This document shows positions 10,691 to 22,289 of a stretch of DNA of 64,000 nucleotides, one piece after another. The notes beneath the pieces are model-generated. The model did no database searches. It was not told the DNA's origin and saw only the letters and a program-made list of their open reading frames with translations. The stretch lies in assembly GCA_034359265.1 (NCBI GenBank), contig CP136891.1, positions 41,408,001 through 41,472,000 of the forward strand, read 5' to 3'. Made by a program: the position numbers and the translations under genes. The DNA is from Canna indica. Lineage: Eukaryota > Streptophyta > Magnoliopsida > Zingiberales > Cannaceae. How positions within the stretch are numbered: position 1 is the stretch's first letter; the number at the start of each line of letters is the position of its first letter.

Positions 10691-11280
10691 AGTATGTGTT
10701 GTTGCCTTAGGACATGGTAGGCTTAGGCCTATTCTTCTTCACCATATGGGTGTTGGCTGCCTTCGGGCAGGTAGTGGCCAGATGGCCTGATAGCTAGTCA
10801 CACTTTCGTGACTTTATTCCTGTAGAGTTGGATGTTATGCTATTGTTTATCTATGTGCTATTTTTTTGTGGGGGTCGGTAGAATCGTTCACTGAGTTCTT
10901 TGAACTCACCCGTTGTCATTGTTTTATTTTGCAGAGCCTGACCGGTGTGGTGGGCTAGAGCACTTGACGCGGCTGGAGGGTAGAGGAGCTATATTGATCT
11001 CATAGCAGTCCTAGTTAGGGGTCGTAGTCGAGTTTGTAGTAGTTTGTCATGCACTTGTGTTTTGGTATTTTGGAGTTGTCGTCCCATGGGGACATTCATG
11101 TTTTTATTCAGATTTTATTTAAATATCAGTATTGTTGCTCTTTGGTTCATTTTATTCCGCACTTGAGCTTTTTGATCAAATCTATATTGTTTAATGAAAT
11201 ATGTTTTTGTTTCTCTTTATAAAACTATTGTTTCTTTCCGCTATCTTTTGTGAGTTGGCATATGCATGAGTTAGGCTGCG

Positions 11281-11317
11281 GGGTATAGGCACGTATACCC
11301 TGGCCGGTCACGTGACC
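11281..11317 (+). promoter_or_regulatory. LTR-end hairpin and CACGTG palindrome next to primer site
   Basis: GGGTATAGGCACGTATACCC forms a 7-bp stem with a 6-base loop. Four bases later comes the perfect palindrome GGTCACGTGACC, which contains CACGTG. The pair sits 20 bases before the LTR end. Equivalents occur at the LTR ends of Gypsy-3 (56445-56480) and, less perfectly, Gypsy-2. It could be an RNA element near the primer site or a bZIP/bHLH-type site; the sequence alone cannot decide. Confidence 0.55.
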
Positions 11318-11339
11318 CTGATATTGGGGTGTGACAATG

Positions 11340-11351
11340 TGGTATCAGAGC
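11340..11351 (+). other. Gypsy-1 primer-binding site (initiator-Met tRNA)
   Basis: TGGTATCAGAGC exactly matches the common plant initiator-Met primer site and begins three bases after the LTR end. Confidence 0.9.
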
Positions 11352-11554
11352 ATGTGGTTCGGTCTGACTACGACCTAGAGTTGTCACCGTATAGGGCATT
11401 GCTAGCGTGTCAGTATACGGTAGGGGTATGTTATGAGACCAATGGGCTAAGTGTGCACCTCAGCGCGACTCGTGGTTAAGTTTGCAAAATGTTAGGATGA
11501 ATTTAATTGCCCGATTATGATTTGTTTTCTTTCTGGTGATTCCAAATTGATGGA

Positions 11555-12358
11555 GGCATTTTAGTGCCACATAGGAGTGGCAGTGGCTGCAACTCCACAG
11601 AGCGCCGAGGCCGAGGCCGGGGCCGGGATCGTGGGAGACCGCTGTAGGCCCAAAATTTTGGATTGATTGGAGGATCATTCCCTTAGTTTTCATGAAATAT
11701 AGATTATGGGTGTAGAGCGACCTTATGCTTAAGGGCCATGATTATGTGCGACCAGAGTTGAGCAGAACACAGAGCAGTTTCACTCTAAGGTATGTCTTGG
11801 GTGCGGACAGGCTGGGCATTACAAAAAGGATTGTCCTAGCAAGGGTAGTCAACAACCTGATCAGACCAGAGGAAAGACATCGATATCAGTGGGTTCCGTA
11901 GCTCAGAGGGGTCAGAGTCGGGGAGGAGGCCAGCGAGCTGGGGGTTCAGAGAGGCTCGCTGCACGGGTGTTTGCTATGAACTAAGATGGCGCGGAGGCAT
12001 CCAGGGTGGTAGTATCAGGTAATCTTGTTGTTGGTTCGGCAGTTGCATATATCTTGTTTAATCTGGGTGCTACACACTCTTTTGTGTCTGCTTTGTTTGC
12101 TGCTAAGTTGTCAGGGGTACCTTCTATGCTTGACTTACCCCTTGTGGTGTCTACGCCTATGGGCGTTTCTATGATGGCAGAGATAGTCTTTTGGGGCTGC
12201 GAGATTATCACTTGTGGGCATGTGTTGATAGCCGAATTGACACTCCTGCCGATGTTAGAGCTTGATGTAATTTTGGGCATGCACTTATTGGCGGATCATT
12301 CCGCCTCAGTGGATTGCAGGGCTAAGACTGTGACCTTTAGTAAGCCCAGATTGCCCTA
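11555..12358 (+). pseudogene. Gypsy-1 gag remnant and protease
   Basis: Only the two ends of gag remain. A start-like ATG near 11550 leads to a short N-terminal piece, then the frame reaches the knuckle CLGCGQAGHYKKDC (11790-11835) without any retrotransposon-gag capsid domain. The protease follows at 11980-12358. Its usual FDSGATHSF active site reads FNLGATHSF, losing the catalytic Asp and the Ser. The later conserved ILGMDWL region appears as ILGMHLL. Gypsy-2 retains the capsid region, so this is a gag deletion specific to Gypsy-1. Confidence 0.8.
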
Positions 12359-12364
12359 GTTTAC

Positions 12365-13769
12365 CTTCCAACGTGAGGGAAGGGGAGATTCGTTGATGGC
12401 AATTTCAGCTCTCAAAGCTCGAAAGCTACCTTTGGGTGGATGCCAGTCCTTATTGGCCTTTGTGTCTATGGCAGAGGAAGGCGGAGGTGCAGCTAGGGAT
12501 ATCGGGGGGACGCCCGTGGTGTGCGGGTTCTCTGATGTGTTTTTGAAGGAGTTGTCAAGGTTGCCTTCAGAGAGGGAGATTGAGTTCTGCATTGATTTGC
12601 AGCCTGGGGTGAAGCCGATCTCCATTCCACCGTACCGAATGGAATCAATTGAGTTGAGGGAGTTGAAGTCCCAATTACAGGAGCTGCTTGAGTTGGGTTT
12701 CATTCGCCCAAGTGTTTCTCCTTGGGGTGCTCTAGTGCTCTTTATGGAAAAGAAAGATGGGTCCATGCGGATGTGCATTGATTACCGATAGCTTAATAAG
12801 ATAACGGTGAAGAATCGGTACCCGCTTCCCAGGATTGATGACTTGTTTGATCAGCTTCAGAAAGCTTAGTGGTTTTCTAGGATTGACCTGCGGTCAGGGT
12901 TTCATCAGTTGAGGATCCGGGATAGTGATGTCCCTAAGACTGCTTTCAGGTCGAGGTATGGGCACTTTGATTTCCTGGTGATGTCCTTTGGGCTGACTAA
13001 TGCACCTGCAGCATTTATGGATCTGATGAACCAAGTATTTAGGGAATTATTGGATAAATTCGTAATTGTGTTCATTGATGATACTTTGATTTATTACAAG
13101 AGCAGGGAGGAGCATCCTGAGCACTTGAGGGTAGTCCTGGAAATTCTCATGGAGCATCAATTGTATGCTAAGTTCTCCAAGTGCGAGTTCTAGCTGGAGA
13201 GTGTTGGGTTCCTTGGTCATGTGGTGTCCAGGGAAGGGGTAAAGGTGGACCCTGCAAAGATAGAAGCAGTTCAAAATTGGAAGAGGCCGACTAATGTCAC
13301 TGAGATCCGTAGTTTCCTGAGGTTGGCAGGGTATTACAGAAAGTTTGTGGAGAATTTCTCTAGGATTGCAGCGCCATTGACCCGCCTTACCCAGAAGAAG
13401 GTTAAGTTCGAATGGGACAGTAAGTGCAAGGAGAGCTTTCTGAAGCTCAAGGACCGCTTGACGTCGGTGCCAGTTCTAGTAGTACCTTCGGGCTCGGGAG
13501 GGTTTGTTGTTTATTGTGATGCCTCTTGGGTCGGCTTGGGTTGTGTGTTGATGCAAAATGGCAGGGTAATAGTTTATGCCTCCAGGCAGTTGAAGGTTCA
13601 CGAGAAGAATTACCCAACCCATGATCTTGAGCTAGCTGCGATGGTGTTCGCATTGAAGCTGTGGTGTCACTCCTTTATGGCGAGGCTTGTGAGATATACA
13701 CTGATCATAAGACCCTCTAGTATTGCTCACCCAGAAGGAGTTGAACCTGAGGCAGAGAAGATGGCTTGA
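12365..13769 (+). pseudogene. Gypsy-1 reverse transcriptase and RNase H
   Basis: RT runs from VCGFSDVF (12520) through [16 protein letters not shown], the [14 protein letters not shown] block and the catalytic FIDD motif ([11 protein letters not shown], near 13070), which is intact. In-frame stops interrupt DYR-LNK (12790), the segment before WFSRIDLR (12868) and CEF-LESVGF (13192); each is TAG. RNase H follows ([15 protein letters not shown]) with [14 protein letters not shown] frameshift near 13680 shifts the C-terminus, and the correct frame restarts at 13723 as [13 protein letters not shown]. Confidence 0.85.
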
Positions 13770-15411
13770 GCTATTGAAGGACTATGACTGTACGATCATG
13801 TACCATCCAGGGAAGGCAAATGTGGTAGTTGATGTTTTGAGCAAGAAGTCTATGGGCAGTCCGGCGCATTTGGCGGTCAGGAGGAGGCCGTTGGCTCAGG
13901 ACTTGGCCCTATGTTTGGATGGTGGGGCAGTCTTATCAGTATCAAATTCTGGTGCGTTGGTGGCTCGGTTGAGGGTGCAGTCCGCGTTGGTTGACATGCT
14001 ACGAGCAGCGCAGGAGGAGGATGCTTTCTGTGCACTCACTAAGGATCTGGCAATGAGGGGAGATGCAGATAATGGGTTCAGTGTTGACTCGGAGGACATC
14101 CTGAGATTTAAGAATTGGATAGTGGTGCCTGATATGGCCGAGGTTCGCAGGCAAGTGCTGGAGTTGGCTCATCGATCTACATACATTATGCACTCGGTAG
14201 CCACGAAGATGTACCGAGATCTCAGGCAGAACTATTGGTGGAAAGGCATGAAAAGAGAGGTGGTCGAGTTCGTGTCTAAGTTTCTGGTGTGTCAGCAGGT
14301 GAAGACTGAACATTTGAAGCCGACAGGGTTACTCCAGAACTTGGGGGTACAGGAGTGGAAATGGGAGAAGATAATCATGGATTTTGTGACAGGATTGCCA
14401 AATTCTCGAAAGGGCAATGATTCTATCTGGGTAGTGGTGGATCACCTAACCAAGACTTCACATTTTATACTGGTTGGGACGACCTTTTCAGCTGAGCAGT
14501 ATGCGAGGTTGCTCTTGGATCGAATCGTCGCATATCATGGTGTTCCTGTGATGATCATCTCAGATCGGGGTACTCAGTTCATAGCTCATTTTTGGCAGTC
14601 ATTCCAGGAGGCCTTGGGCACTCAGGTTCAGTTTCGTATTGCGTTTCACCCTCAGATAGATGGTCAGTCAAAATGGACTATTCAGACGCTAGAGGATATG
14701 CTGAGAGCATGTGTCCTAGATTTAGAGGGCAGTTGAGAGAGGCACTTACCTCTGATTGAGTTTGCCTACAAAAATAGCTATCACAACAGCATCGAGATGG
14801 CCCCATTTGAGACAATGTATGGGCGGAGATGCAGGTCGCCTGTAGGTTGGTTTGAGGCAGGGGATTCCCTTATGATGGGACCTGACCTGGTGGAGGAGGC
14901 TGTGGAAAAAGTGAAGCAAATCAGAGTGAGACTGTTAGCAACTCAGAGTCGCTAGTCTGTTGATGGAAAGGCCAGGGAGGTACAATTTGCAGAGGGGGAT
15001 ATGGTGTTCCTCAAGGTATCCCCTATGAAAGGGGTGATGAGATTTGGTAAGAAAGGAAAGCTAAGCCCTAGGTTCATTGGGTCATTTACTATTTTCAGGC
15101 GCAGGGGAGCTGTGGCCTATGAGTTGGCCTTACCTCCTAGTATGGACCGAGTACATCCAGTATTCCATGTGCCTATGCCGAAGAAATACATTCGGGATGA
15201 GTCCCATGTGATTGAGCCTACCGCAGTAGAGGTGGATTCAACAGTCTCCTATGAGGCGCGGCCAGTGAGGTGCTAGACTGGCAGATCCAAAGAGATTCCC
15301 TTGGTTAAGGTCAGGTGGGAGCACCATTCCTGGCAGAAGGCCGCCTGGGAGGTAGAGGAGGATATGAGGGAGTGTTATCCTTCACTGTTCGATGATTTGG
15401 TGAGTCCTTAA
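13723..15411 (+). pseudogene. Gypsy-1 integrase and chromodomain
   Basis: The first 337 codons (to 14736) are open. They cover the RNase H end, the zinc-binding domain and the catalytic core. In the zinc domain the first Cys of the C-X2-C pair is Phe ([12 protein letters not shown] elsewhere). The core keeps MDFVTGLP and IISDRGTQF, but the third acidic residue is lost: GQSKWTIQ here, GQSERTIQ in Gypsy-2 and Gypsy-3. A TGA in place of a Trp codon ends the ORF. Downstream pieces include FAEGDMVFLKVSP, the GKLSPRFIG motif and a decayed C-terminal chromodomain (LVKVRWEHHS..AWEVEEDMRE). Confidence 0.85.
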
Positions 15412-15442
15412 TTTTCCTTTCTGAAATTCAAGGACGAATTTT

Positions 15443-15460
15443 CTTTAAGGTTGGGAGGAT
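15443..15460 (+). other. Gypsy-1 polypurine tract region
   Basis: AAGGTTGGGAGGA lies immediately upstream of the 3' LTR start TGTAATATCC, where second-strand priming is expected. Two T residues interrupt the purines. Confidence 0.6.
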
Positions 15461-17670
15461 TGTAATATCCTAGATATTTAATTATATCATTTTCCTTTAT
15501 TGTTGTATTTGCCAGCCTAACAGACTAGATCGAGGTCAAGCCGAGTTATGTAATTTTGCTTGTGTAGATTATTTTATTTAATCTTTTTAAGTTACGTATG
15601 CATAAGTGTTTAATTATGTGGAATGTGCCTGTGCATGTGCATTTTGTTTATATTATTTATGGATGGTTATGTGGGGAATAGAATAAATTTAAGTTAATTC
15701 AAGTTAGCAGGTTCTGGCTCCCTCCCCTTGGCTTCTGACTCCCTATTTTGGAGCCACACAAGCTTTTGGAGAGAGGAGCAGTCGCCAGCCGCCAAGCTAG
15801 CCGCCGCCCTCCTTCCTTCCTCTCCTTGGAGCCGCCACCCTTGAGCCAGCCGCTAAGCCCCTCTCCTTCTCCTCTCTTCCTCTCTCTCTCTTCCCCTCTC
15901 CTTGGAGCCAAGCCAACGACTTGGGTGGAGCCGCCGCCTCTATGTTGAGCTGAGCCGCCCCCTTGAGGCCGAATTCATAGGCCGCAAATTTAGAGTTCCT
16001 CGTATTCCTTCTTCCTAGATCAAGGTGAGTGGTTTTACCCTCCTTCTTTCGGGTTTCTTCGAGTTCTTGAAGCCAATCTTGAAGGCTATTGAATCTTGAT
16101 TTGTTTTTCGAGGATTTCTCGAGTTCTCGACATTCTTGTTGTGTGCCGTGTCTGAGGAGGCCCTAAACCCTTCCCTATGAGGTTCGGCAGCCGTAGGACG
16201 GCCCTAGGGGTGCTCGTCCAAGGGTGGAGCAAGGGTGCCCTCAAAGTGTTCGATGAAATGCCTAAGTGAGGGATCTTGATTATCTTGTAGTTATATCTTG
16301 ATTTGTTCATTTAAATGAGTTCTTATATGATCAGGCATGCTTTGTATGAAATCTGTGATTTTTGGAAAAATCATATTTTTAAAAAATATGGATCTTGATA
16401 TTGATGCCAAGAAGGTTCTTGAAGAAAGTTTCTTCATCGTTATGCTTGATTCTTGTTTATAGTACTTGTTGATGCTTGTTAGCTTTGTTGTTAAGCATGG
16501 GAATTGAGAAACTTATCTCAAGATTTATATTTTGTTTAACTGATAATTAAGGACTTAATTTCTGGGAATTTCGGATTTATTTTTATGCTATGCTAAAAAT
16601 TTGATATTGCTGAAATTGGATGCTGAAATGATGAATCTATGCTGTTTTTAAATTGCTTGATGTGATGTGTGTATTTATTTGAACATAGTCATGTAACCTA
16701 TCGTTTCAACCAGAAAATATATTTTGGAAACATAGAACACACTCTGGAGACCAGATTCGGATTAGATAAATAATTTCGGGTAGAACAGTAAGCTAAAACC
16801 AAACCTTAATTGTGGTGAACTAAATTTTAATTGTGTAATTAAAATTGGGAAAAGGGTCATCATAATCTGTTATGAACCAACATGAGAAGTTTATGCAAGA
16901 AATAAAACTACACAGATTTATGAGATTACGGGTCTAGGAGTTGGGGTCGGGTTTGGAGTGTTGAGACACTTTCCAATAGGATCACCCCTAAGACACCGTA
17001 GGAGAGTCATGACTTAGGTCACGGTGCTCCATATCTTTGTGAATGGTGGAGAGGCTTGTAGAGGAGCCGGATTGCGGGCTAAGCCTTGGAGGTTGGATGG
17101 CTAATTCCCAACCCGCAGAACAAGTTTGGAGGGCATTTCCCGATTGTTCTGGTTTGGCCTCGTCGGATAAGTTCGGAGGGCTTACCCGATTATCCCCGAG
17201 GTGGTTTGTTAAGGAATAAGTTCGGAGGACCTACCCGATTATTCCTGGGATATCTTAGGGGAGTAAGTTCGGAGGAACTACCCGATTACTCTTGTTTTGC
17301 AGAGCCTGACCAGAAGAGCTATATTGATCTTATAGCAGTCCTAGTTAGGGGTCGTAGTCGAGTTTGTAGCAGTTGGTCATGCACTTGTGTTTTGGTATTT
17401 TGGAGTTGTAGGCCCGTGGGGACATTCATGTTTTTATTCAGATTTTATTTAAATATCAGTACTGTTGCTCTTTGGTTCATTTTATTCCGCACTCGAGCTT
17501 TTTCATCAAATCTATATTATTTAATGAAATATGTTTCTGTTTCTCTTTATAAATAAAACTATTGTTTCTTTCTGCTATCTTTTGTGAGTTAGCATGTGCA
17601 TGAGTTAGGCTATAGGATATAGGCACGTATACCCTTGCCGGTCACGTGACCCTGAGTTTGGGGCGTGATA
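15461..17670 (+). repeat. 3' LTR of Gypsy-1 (2.2 kb)
   Basis: Starts TGTAATATCC and ends GGGGCGTGATA, where the final CA has become TA. It follows the 5' LTR closely but lacks two blocks: part of the sequence before the CT-rich region (near 15715) and the segment from the fifth hairpin unit to near the LTR middle-right (at about 17292). It retains the shared GCAGAGCCTGACC and terminal GGTCACGTGACC segments. Confidence 0.85.
17117..17291 (+). repeat. Four-unit hairpin array (Gypsy-1 3' LTR)
   Basis: The first four units of the Gypsy-1 array, again with paired flanks: GAACAA/TTGTTC, GGATAA/TTATCC, GGAATAA/TTATTCC and GGAGTAA/TTACTC. The third stem is perfect here, while the 5' copy has one mismatch. 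Units five to seven are lost in a deletion that joins directly to TTGTTTTGCAGAGCC. Confidence 0.8.
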
Positions 17671-18032
17671 GATAGCTTGGTTGAGTAAAAGGTAAAATTA
17701 TATTTCTCTCTCTTTAGCAGAAGCATAATACTTGACAGCAGGCAGTTGCATTACACAGTTGATTTGGATGAGGAATATATATTACTTGATTATGGGCTCA
17801 AACAAGAAGAAATGATTCTTTATTGTGACAATACAAGTACAATCAATATCTCAAAAAAATCCTATCATGCATTCTCATATTAAACACATTAATATTCGGT
17901 TTAATTGTTTCAGGGAGTTAGATGAAAGAAGAGAGATGCACAAATAGACAAGTTCTAGATATTTTTACAAAGGCCTTGAATGGAGAAAGGTTTGAGCAGT
18001 TGAAGTCTACTCTCAGATTATGTGTCATATGA
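17671..18032 (+). pseudogene. Sirevirus RNase H C-terminus
   Basis: It resumes the frame interrupted at 8628: GATAGCTTGGTTGAGTAAAAG reads IAWLSKR, followed by a stop and the SLSLAEA-YLTA segment typical of copia RNase H. The end of pol (IFTKALNGERFEQLKSTLRLC) is at 17955-18025. The exact continuity across the GATAG duplication shows that this and 8006-8628 were one gene. Confidence 0.85.
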
Positions 18033-18304
18033 CACACTTTACTTCAGAAAGAAATAAATAAATATTGTGGTGAAAATTGAAAAGTTTTCAGTTTTTCTTA
18101 TTTATTTATCCTTTTCACCACTTATTACTCCACGAAGGCTAAAATTTATGTTGATTCCCTCAAATTTCCTAGTTTTACGCTCTAATCAAAATTCAAGTGT
18201 TACAACACTTGGCTCTTCATCTTCTCGAGTAGTAACCAGCGAAGAGTTAATCTTCACTCTCTCGACTCCTCAATTGCTCTCATCCTTTAAATTCAAGTTT
18301 CAAG

Positions 18305-19921
18305 ATGGCTGGTGGAAAAGGCAAGAAAGGGTTCGTGAGGAAAGTCTATGCCTCTACGGTCAAGAAAATGAAGTCATCAAACCCTTCCGAGAAGATTGAA
18401 CCACCTGTTGCTACACGACCTCTTGAAGAAATGTCTCGTCCTCCTCCTCCTGCTCAAGGTCATAAATTGAGGGAGAAATCAGGGAGAAGACCGGCCGATC
18501 AAACTTTAAGAAGAAGTGGAAGAGGTATGGCTTCAACCCCCCCCCCCCCCCCCCCTCCCCCCAAATCTCATTCTAGGGTTTCTATTATTGAGGAGGAGAA
18601 AGTATCGACTGAGGGGGAATTAAAAGATGATGTCATTTTACCTTCTAGCTCTATTTTATACGGTGGTTCTTCTAGAATAAAGGACTTTGATATTAATTTA
18701 CCAGTTTCAACTCTAGTGAAAATGGGTCCTGGTTTTGATATTAATATTGTTGTTGCTGATGAAGATTTTGACCCAATTCTAGTCAAGACTGGTCCCTCAT
18801 TGATTTCTACAGATTCTAGTCTAAATGATCAAGAAAATGTGGTTGCACCTGGACAAGATAGTGCTGCCAATGCCTCAAACAATCCTCCTCCAGTCTCAAT
18901 TGCAGACATCTCAGTTGATACTGCCAAAGAAGTACCTATGAGTGAGCCTACTCAAGTTCCTACAGTTCCAGTTGGAACTGTATCAGAAGCAATTAAAACT
19001 GCTTGTTCTGCATCAATTGAAGTTGAAGCTGCTACCCCCAGCAATGAAGCAGTTAAGACTTCTGATATTGATCCTGCCGCTGTTGGATCTACCCCACATT
19101 CACCTATAGCTGAACCAGGTACGAGTACCTATTTCAAAGGCAATGGACCTGAATCAAACTCTTGTTGATGAAATTGATCCTATGACTCCTGATGTCCTTG
19201 CTATACAGATGAAAGGATCTACCTCTAGTCATGACAAGGTTGCTTCAGTAGAGAAGAAAAAGAAGTTGTCACTTGAGAAGAAGTTCTAATGCGAAGATGC
19301 CTCTGAAGTCAAAACTTCTTTCATGAGAAACTGTGAATTTGGATATTGACTCAGATAACGAGCCACTGTTAGATAGGGCTATTGAGTTAAGAAAATCAAA
19401 GAAAAGCAAACTGTTGCTACTCCTTAAAAGAAGAAATCTCCTGTCTCCAACAAGAAGCATCCAAAGTCTGAAAGAAAATCTGAGAAGAAAACTACTGTAA
19501 GCAAACTTCATAAAGGACTCCTCTCAAATGTCCTTTCTCTTTATGGATGGCACTGCAATCAAGAGGTATAATTTCTCAAAGACTGCTTGATTTAGAACAA
19601 ATTTCTCTTAAGTGCAAACATGTTCTAGAAATTCTTGAGAAGAGAAATATGTTTGGAACCTACAAGTTCGTCAATCCTTACTGCAAACAACCCATATTGG
19701 AATTTTACTGCAACATTTTTGAAGAAATTTTTGAACCTAATAGCAGTCACTTTCTTAAGGTCCATCTTAGAGGAAAATGGTATACTTTTTGTCCAAATAC
19801 TATAAATGAGTTTGTAGGTTTCTCTAAATTCTCTCATTCTTTTGATGTGACTGATGAATCCAACTTAGATTTTCTTAAATTTGTTGGAAAAGAAGTATCA
19901 AATGGAGATATCTTAAAATAG
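18305..19921 (+). pseudogene. Sirevirus env-like third ORF, N-terminal part
   Basis: The ATG at 18305 starts a 287-residue frame with a basic N-terminus (MAGGKGKKGFVRKVYAST), a Pro run caused by a C tract at 18537-18560, and an acidic Ser/Thr/Val-rich region. A frameshift near 19140 and several stops follow. At 19547-19921 another frame encodes FGTYKFVNPYCKQPILEFY and VHLRGKWYTFCPNTINEFVGF, which resembles the 'putative plant transposon protein' domain of Sirevirus env-like ORFs. Copy B interrupts the gene at 20149; its C-terminus lies at 25374-25742. Membrane segments are not evident, so an envelope role is only the family name. Confidence 0.65.
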
Positions 19922-20149
19922 ATTGGTGGTCATGACATAGAGTCCTCTTCACTAAATCATTTTATGCAGTTTTATTTCTGATTGCCAGAAACCATTGGAT
20001 CCCAACTTCACATACTACATTTCTCAACAAAGAAATGGTAATGCTGCTTTACAAAATTACCAATGGGATTTCTTTTAACATTGGCAACTTGATTTATGAT
20101 CAGATTCTTTTAGTGAGGACTAGACTGCATTCCAAGTCTAGGATGCTCT

Positions 20150-21230
20150 TGTTGGTGAAATGGCCTACACTAGAGTGGAGTGAATAGTGTGTTAACTAAA
20201 CTTGTCACCTAAATTTGGTTTTACACGTTTTCTTAAACTACTTAGGACATTCACAATTTAACGACTAAATGCGGAAGCGATTAATGATAAAGAAATTAAC
20301 ACAAAATACTATATCAATGCTAACACAATTTTATAGTGGTTCGGCCCCAATGCCTACGCCACTGCCTAAGCACCCCGCTTAGGATTTCCAAACTAGCTTT
20401 ACTAGATTATATCATTTCCCTTACAAAGAGGACTTTACACCGGAAAGTCTCCGCTCTCAAACCGAAGGCACTTCCACACCCGGAAGTATCCCGACTTCCT
20501 GCCGAGAGCACTCTCCCACCTCAACCTAAGGGACAACTCATCTAATCCTAGTAAACTACGTTTACACCGGTGGAATTAAGCCTTAACATCAAGGTAGCCA
20601 CCAACACAATCAAACCTAGCTACCTAGGTTTACACAAGTTCAAATATAATCAAATAAACACCAAAATATAACAACTAATGGAGCAACAAATCAAACAACA
20701 AGTACTTAGCTCCAAAAGAAACTCCCTAATCTTGATGCTTTGAGAAGATGAATCTTGAATGTTCAAAGGCAAGATCAAGCTTATATCATGGAAGCTAGGG
20801 TTCTTTGCAAAGATGGCTGAAGAATTCTTGTAGAGATGCAAGGAGTGGCTCTTTGAGGCTTAGAGACATCAACATTGGACTTGGAATGAGTTTGGGATGA
20901 GTATTTATAACCCCCAACACTCAAGGCTCATCAACGGGCATATTTTGCCCGTTGCCAATGCCCGGTCGCTTGCCGATCGATCATCGGTCGACTGACCGAG
21001 TGACCATCGAGCGACTGAAGGCATTATGCCTATTCTGGGCATCGGTTGGTCGATCGAAATGTCTTCTGCTCGTTTTCACCTTCTGTCGGTCGACCGAACT
21101 TGGTCAGGGCTGATTTCTTGTGTATTTTTCTACTCGTTTGTTCGTTTCTACGTTCCTTCTTCGCTAAGTTTACTTATATAACATTTCTTAACTTTAAGAC
21201 AATAACTTTAATACATAAATGTAAGTCCTA
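20150..21230 (-). repeat. 3' LTR of copy B (5' part not alignable)
   Basis: Begins TGTTGGTGAAATGGCC at 20150 (plus reading) and follows the 5' LTR closely to about 21225 (AACTTTAATACATAAATGT). After that the two LTRs diverge: the segment matching 24800-25368 is absent or replaced, so the 3' LTR boundary cannot be set. A deletion or recombination with a divergent copy would explain this. Confidence 0.7.
20902..21100 (-). promoter_or_regulatory. Promoter module in copy B 3' LTR
   Basis: TATAAATA (minus strand, 20902-20909), a 9-bp-stem palindrome at 20932-20954 (CAACGGGCA, TATTT, TGCCCGTTG), then a GGTCGACC/CGATCGA-rich array at 20960-21100. Order and spacing match the other family LTRs. Confidence 0.6.
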
Positions 21231-22280
21231 TTCCTAAACATGTCATACCTATTCCTAAACATGTTTATGAAATTTGGACTTAAAATGAAGTGTCCAAGTC
21301 GATTTGTTGACTTGGGTTAAAGTTTTTCAAGTTTAAGTCCCTTAAAGTGAATTAGTTATCACATTGTTCAGCTACACATGAATTTTCAAGTTTAGACACC
21401 TAGAAGCATGTCATGTGTATATCTAAACATGTTTTCCAACTACTAAACTCAAAATGAGGTCTCTAATATGAATTTTAACCTAGAGTAAGTTTCATTCAAT
21501 CAAGATATCATTAAATTTCCTAAGTTATCAAAATTTTACCTACTCATGAAAATTCATGGATTGTCGTGCAAAACCAATCATGAGTATAGAGACATCAATA
21601 AAGCATAAATATTCAAGTATTATATAGAGATTTTTGCAAAACCGAACTCATACCTCATTCGTGAAATTTCCCAAACTTTTCATTTCCTTTTTCATTTTCT
21701 TTACGATAGCATAGCCTTCCATTAACATTTTCAACTTGCAAATAGACTTCATTAGTAGATAATGAAATTAAGGCTACTAGCAAGATAACCAAACCAAATA
21801 GCAAAGAGAGATTCAAATATCATTTTCAAAATACATCTTTACTAGATAGTTTGAAATCCGTTTTAAATGAAATCAAGTGATACCAAAATGAATTAAAATA
21901 TCAAAAAAATAATAAATATGAAAACAAGATCTCCAACCCTTCCTATTGGATGAAAACCGAAAGGCTATAATGAGCCTACGATTTAGAACCGCAAGGTCGC
22001 ATGAGCCCGTTATAGGCTACATAGGTCTCTTGAAAATAAAAATAAAAACATTTTTGAAATATATATCAAGAGCGGATAATCTACTAATATTAAGCATATA
22101 TCAAAACTCCAACTATAGTTTAAGCAAGTGGGTATAGGAGATGATACCAAAGTCTTTGATGCCAATTTTCATACCTATGGCATCATGATAGCTTGAAGTT
22201 GCAGCCTCTTGGAGATTTCTCGTTTGGATCCAAGGTCAACTTCAATAGTCCATTTCTCTTTACCCTTGTGTGGTAGCTCC
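21231..22280. other. Non-coding internal region of copy B
   Basis: AT-rich sequence between the alignable 3' LTR and the gag end. It includes short direct repeats of TATTCCTAAACATGT near 21230-21260. I see no pol motif and no convincing ORF. Part may be the missing upstream portion of the 3' LTR. Confidence 0.5.
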
Positions 22281-22289
22281 CCCTACAAG

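Larger units (their letters stand above)
8629..11336 (+). repeat. 5' LTR of Gypsy-1 (2.7 kb)
   Basis: Ends with GGGGTGTGACA directly before the primer-binding site; the start matches TATCCTAGATATTT of the 3' LTR. Contents in order: a CT-rich, GCC-rich block (8940-9240) with a hairpin at 8957-8989 (GCTTGTGGCTCC pairing with GGAGCCAC..AAGC), an AT-rich stretch (9500-10150), the seven-unit hairpin array (10370-10690), and a conserved terminal hairpin (11281-11317). It is about 500 bp longer than the 3' LTR because the 3' copy has deletions. No long ORF in it looks real. Confidence 0.85.
8629..17670 (+). mobile_element. Gypsy-1: Tekay/Del-type chromovirus, degenerate
   Basis: Complete in outline: LTRs 8629-11336 and 15461-17670, primer-binding site, gag/protease/RT/RNase H/integrase remnants and polypurine tract. 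The 5-base direct repeat GATAG (8624-8628 and 17671-17675) flanks it, and removing it rejoins the Sirevirus RNase H reading frame (DSKQI to AWLSKR). The element has lost most of gag and carries many stops. The first bases of its 5' LTR (TGTAA) have been altered to GA, whereas the 3' copy starts TGTAATATCC. Confidence 0.9.

Noticed and set aside
18305..19168. A plant proline-rich cell-wall protein
   Set aside because: The Pro run comes from a C tract; the position after copia RNase H and the downstream domain fit a Sirevirus third ORF.
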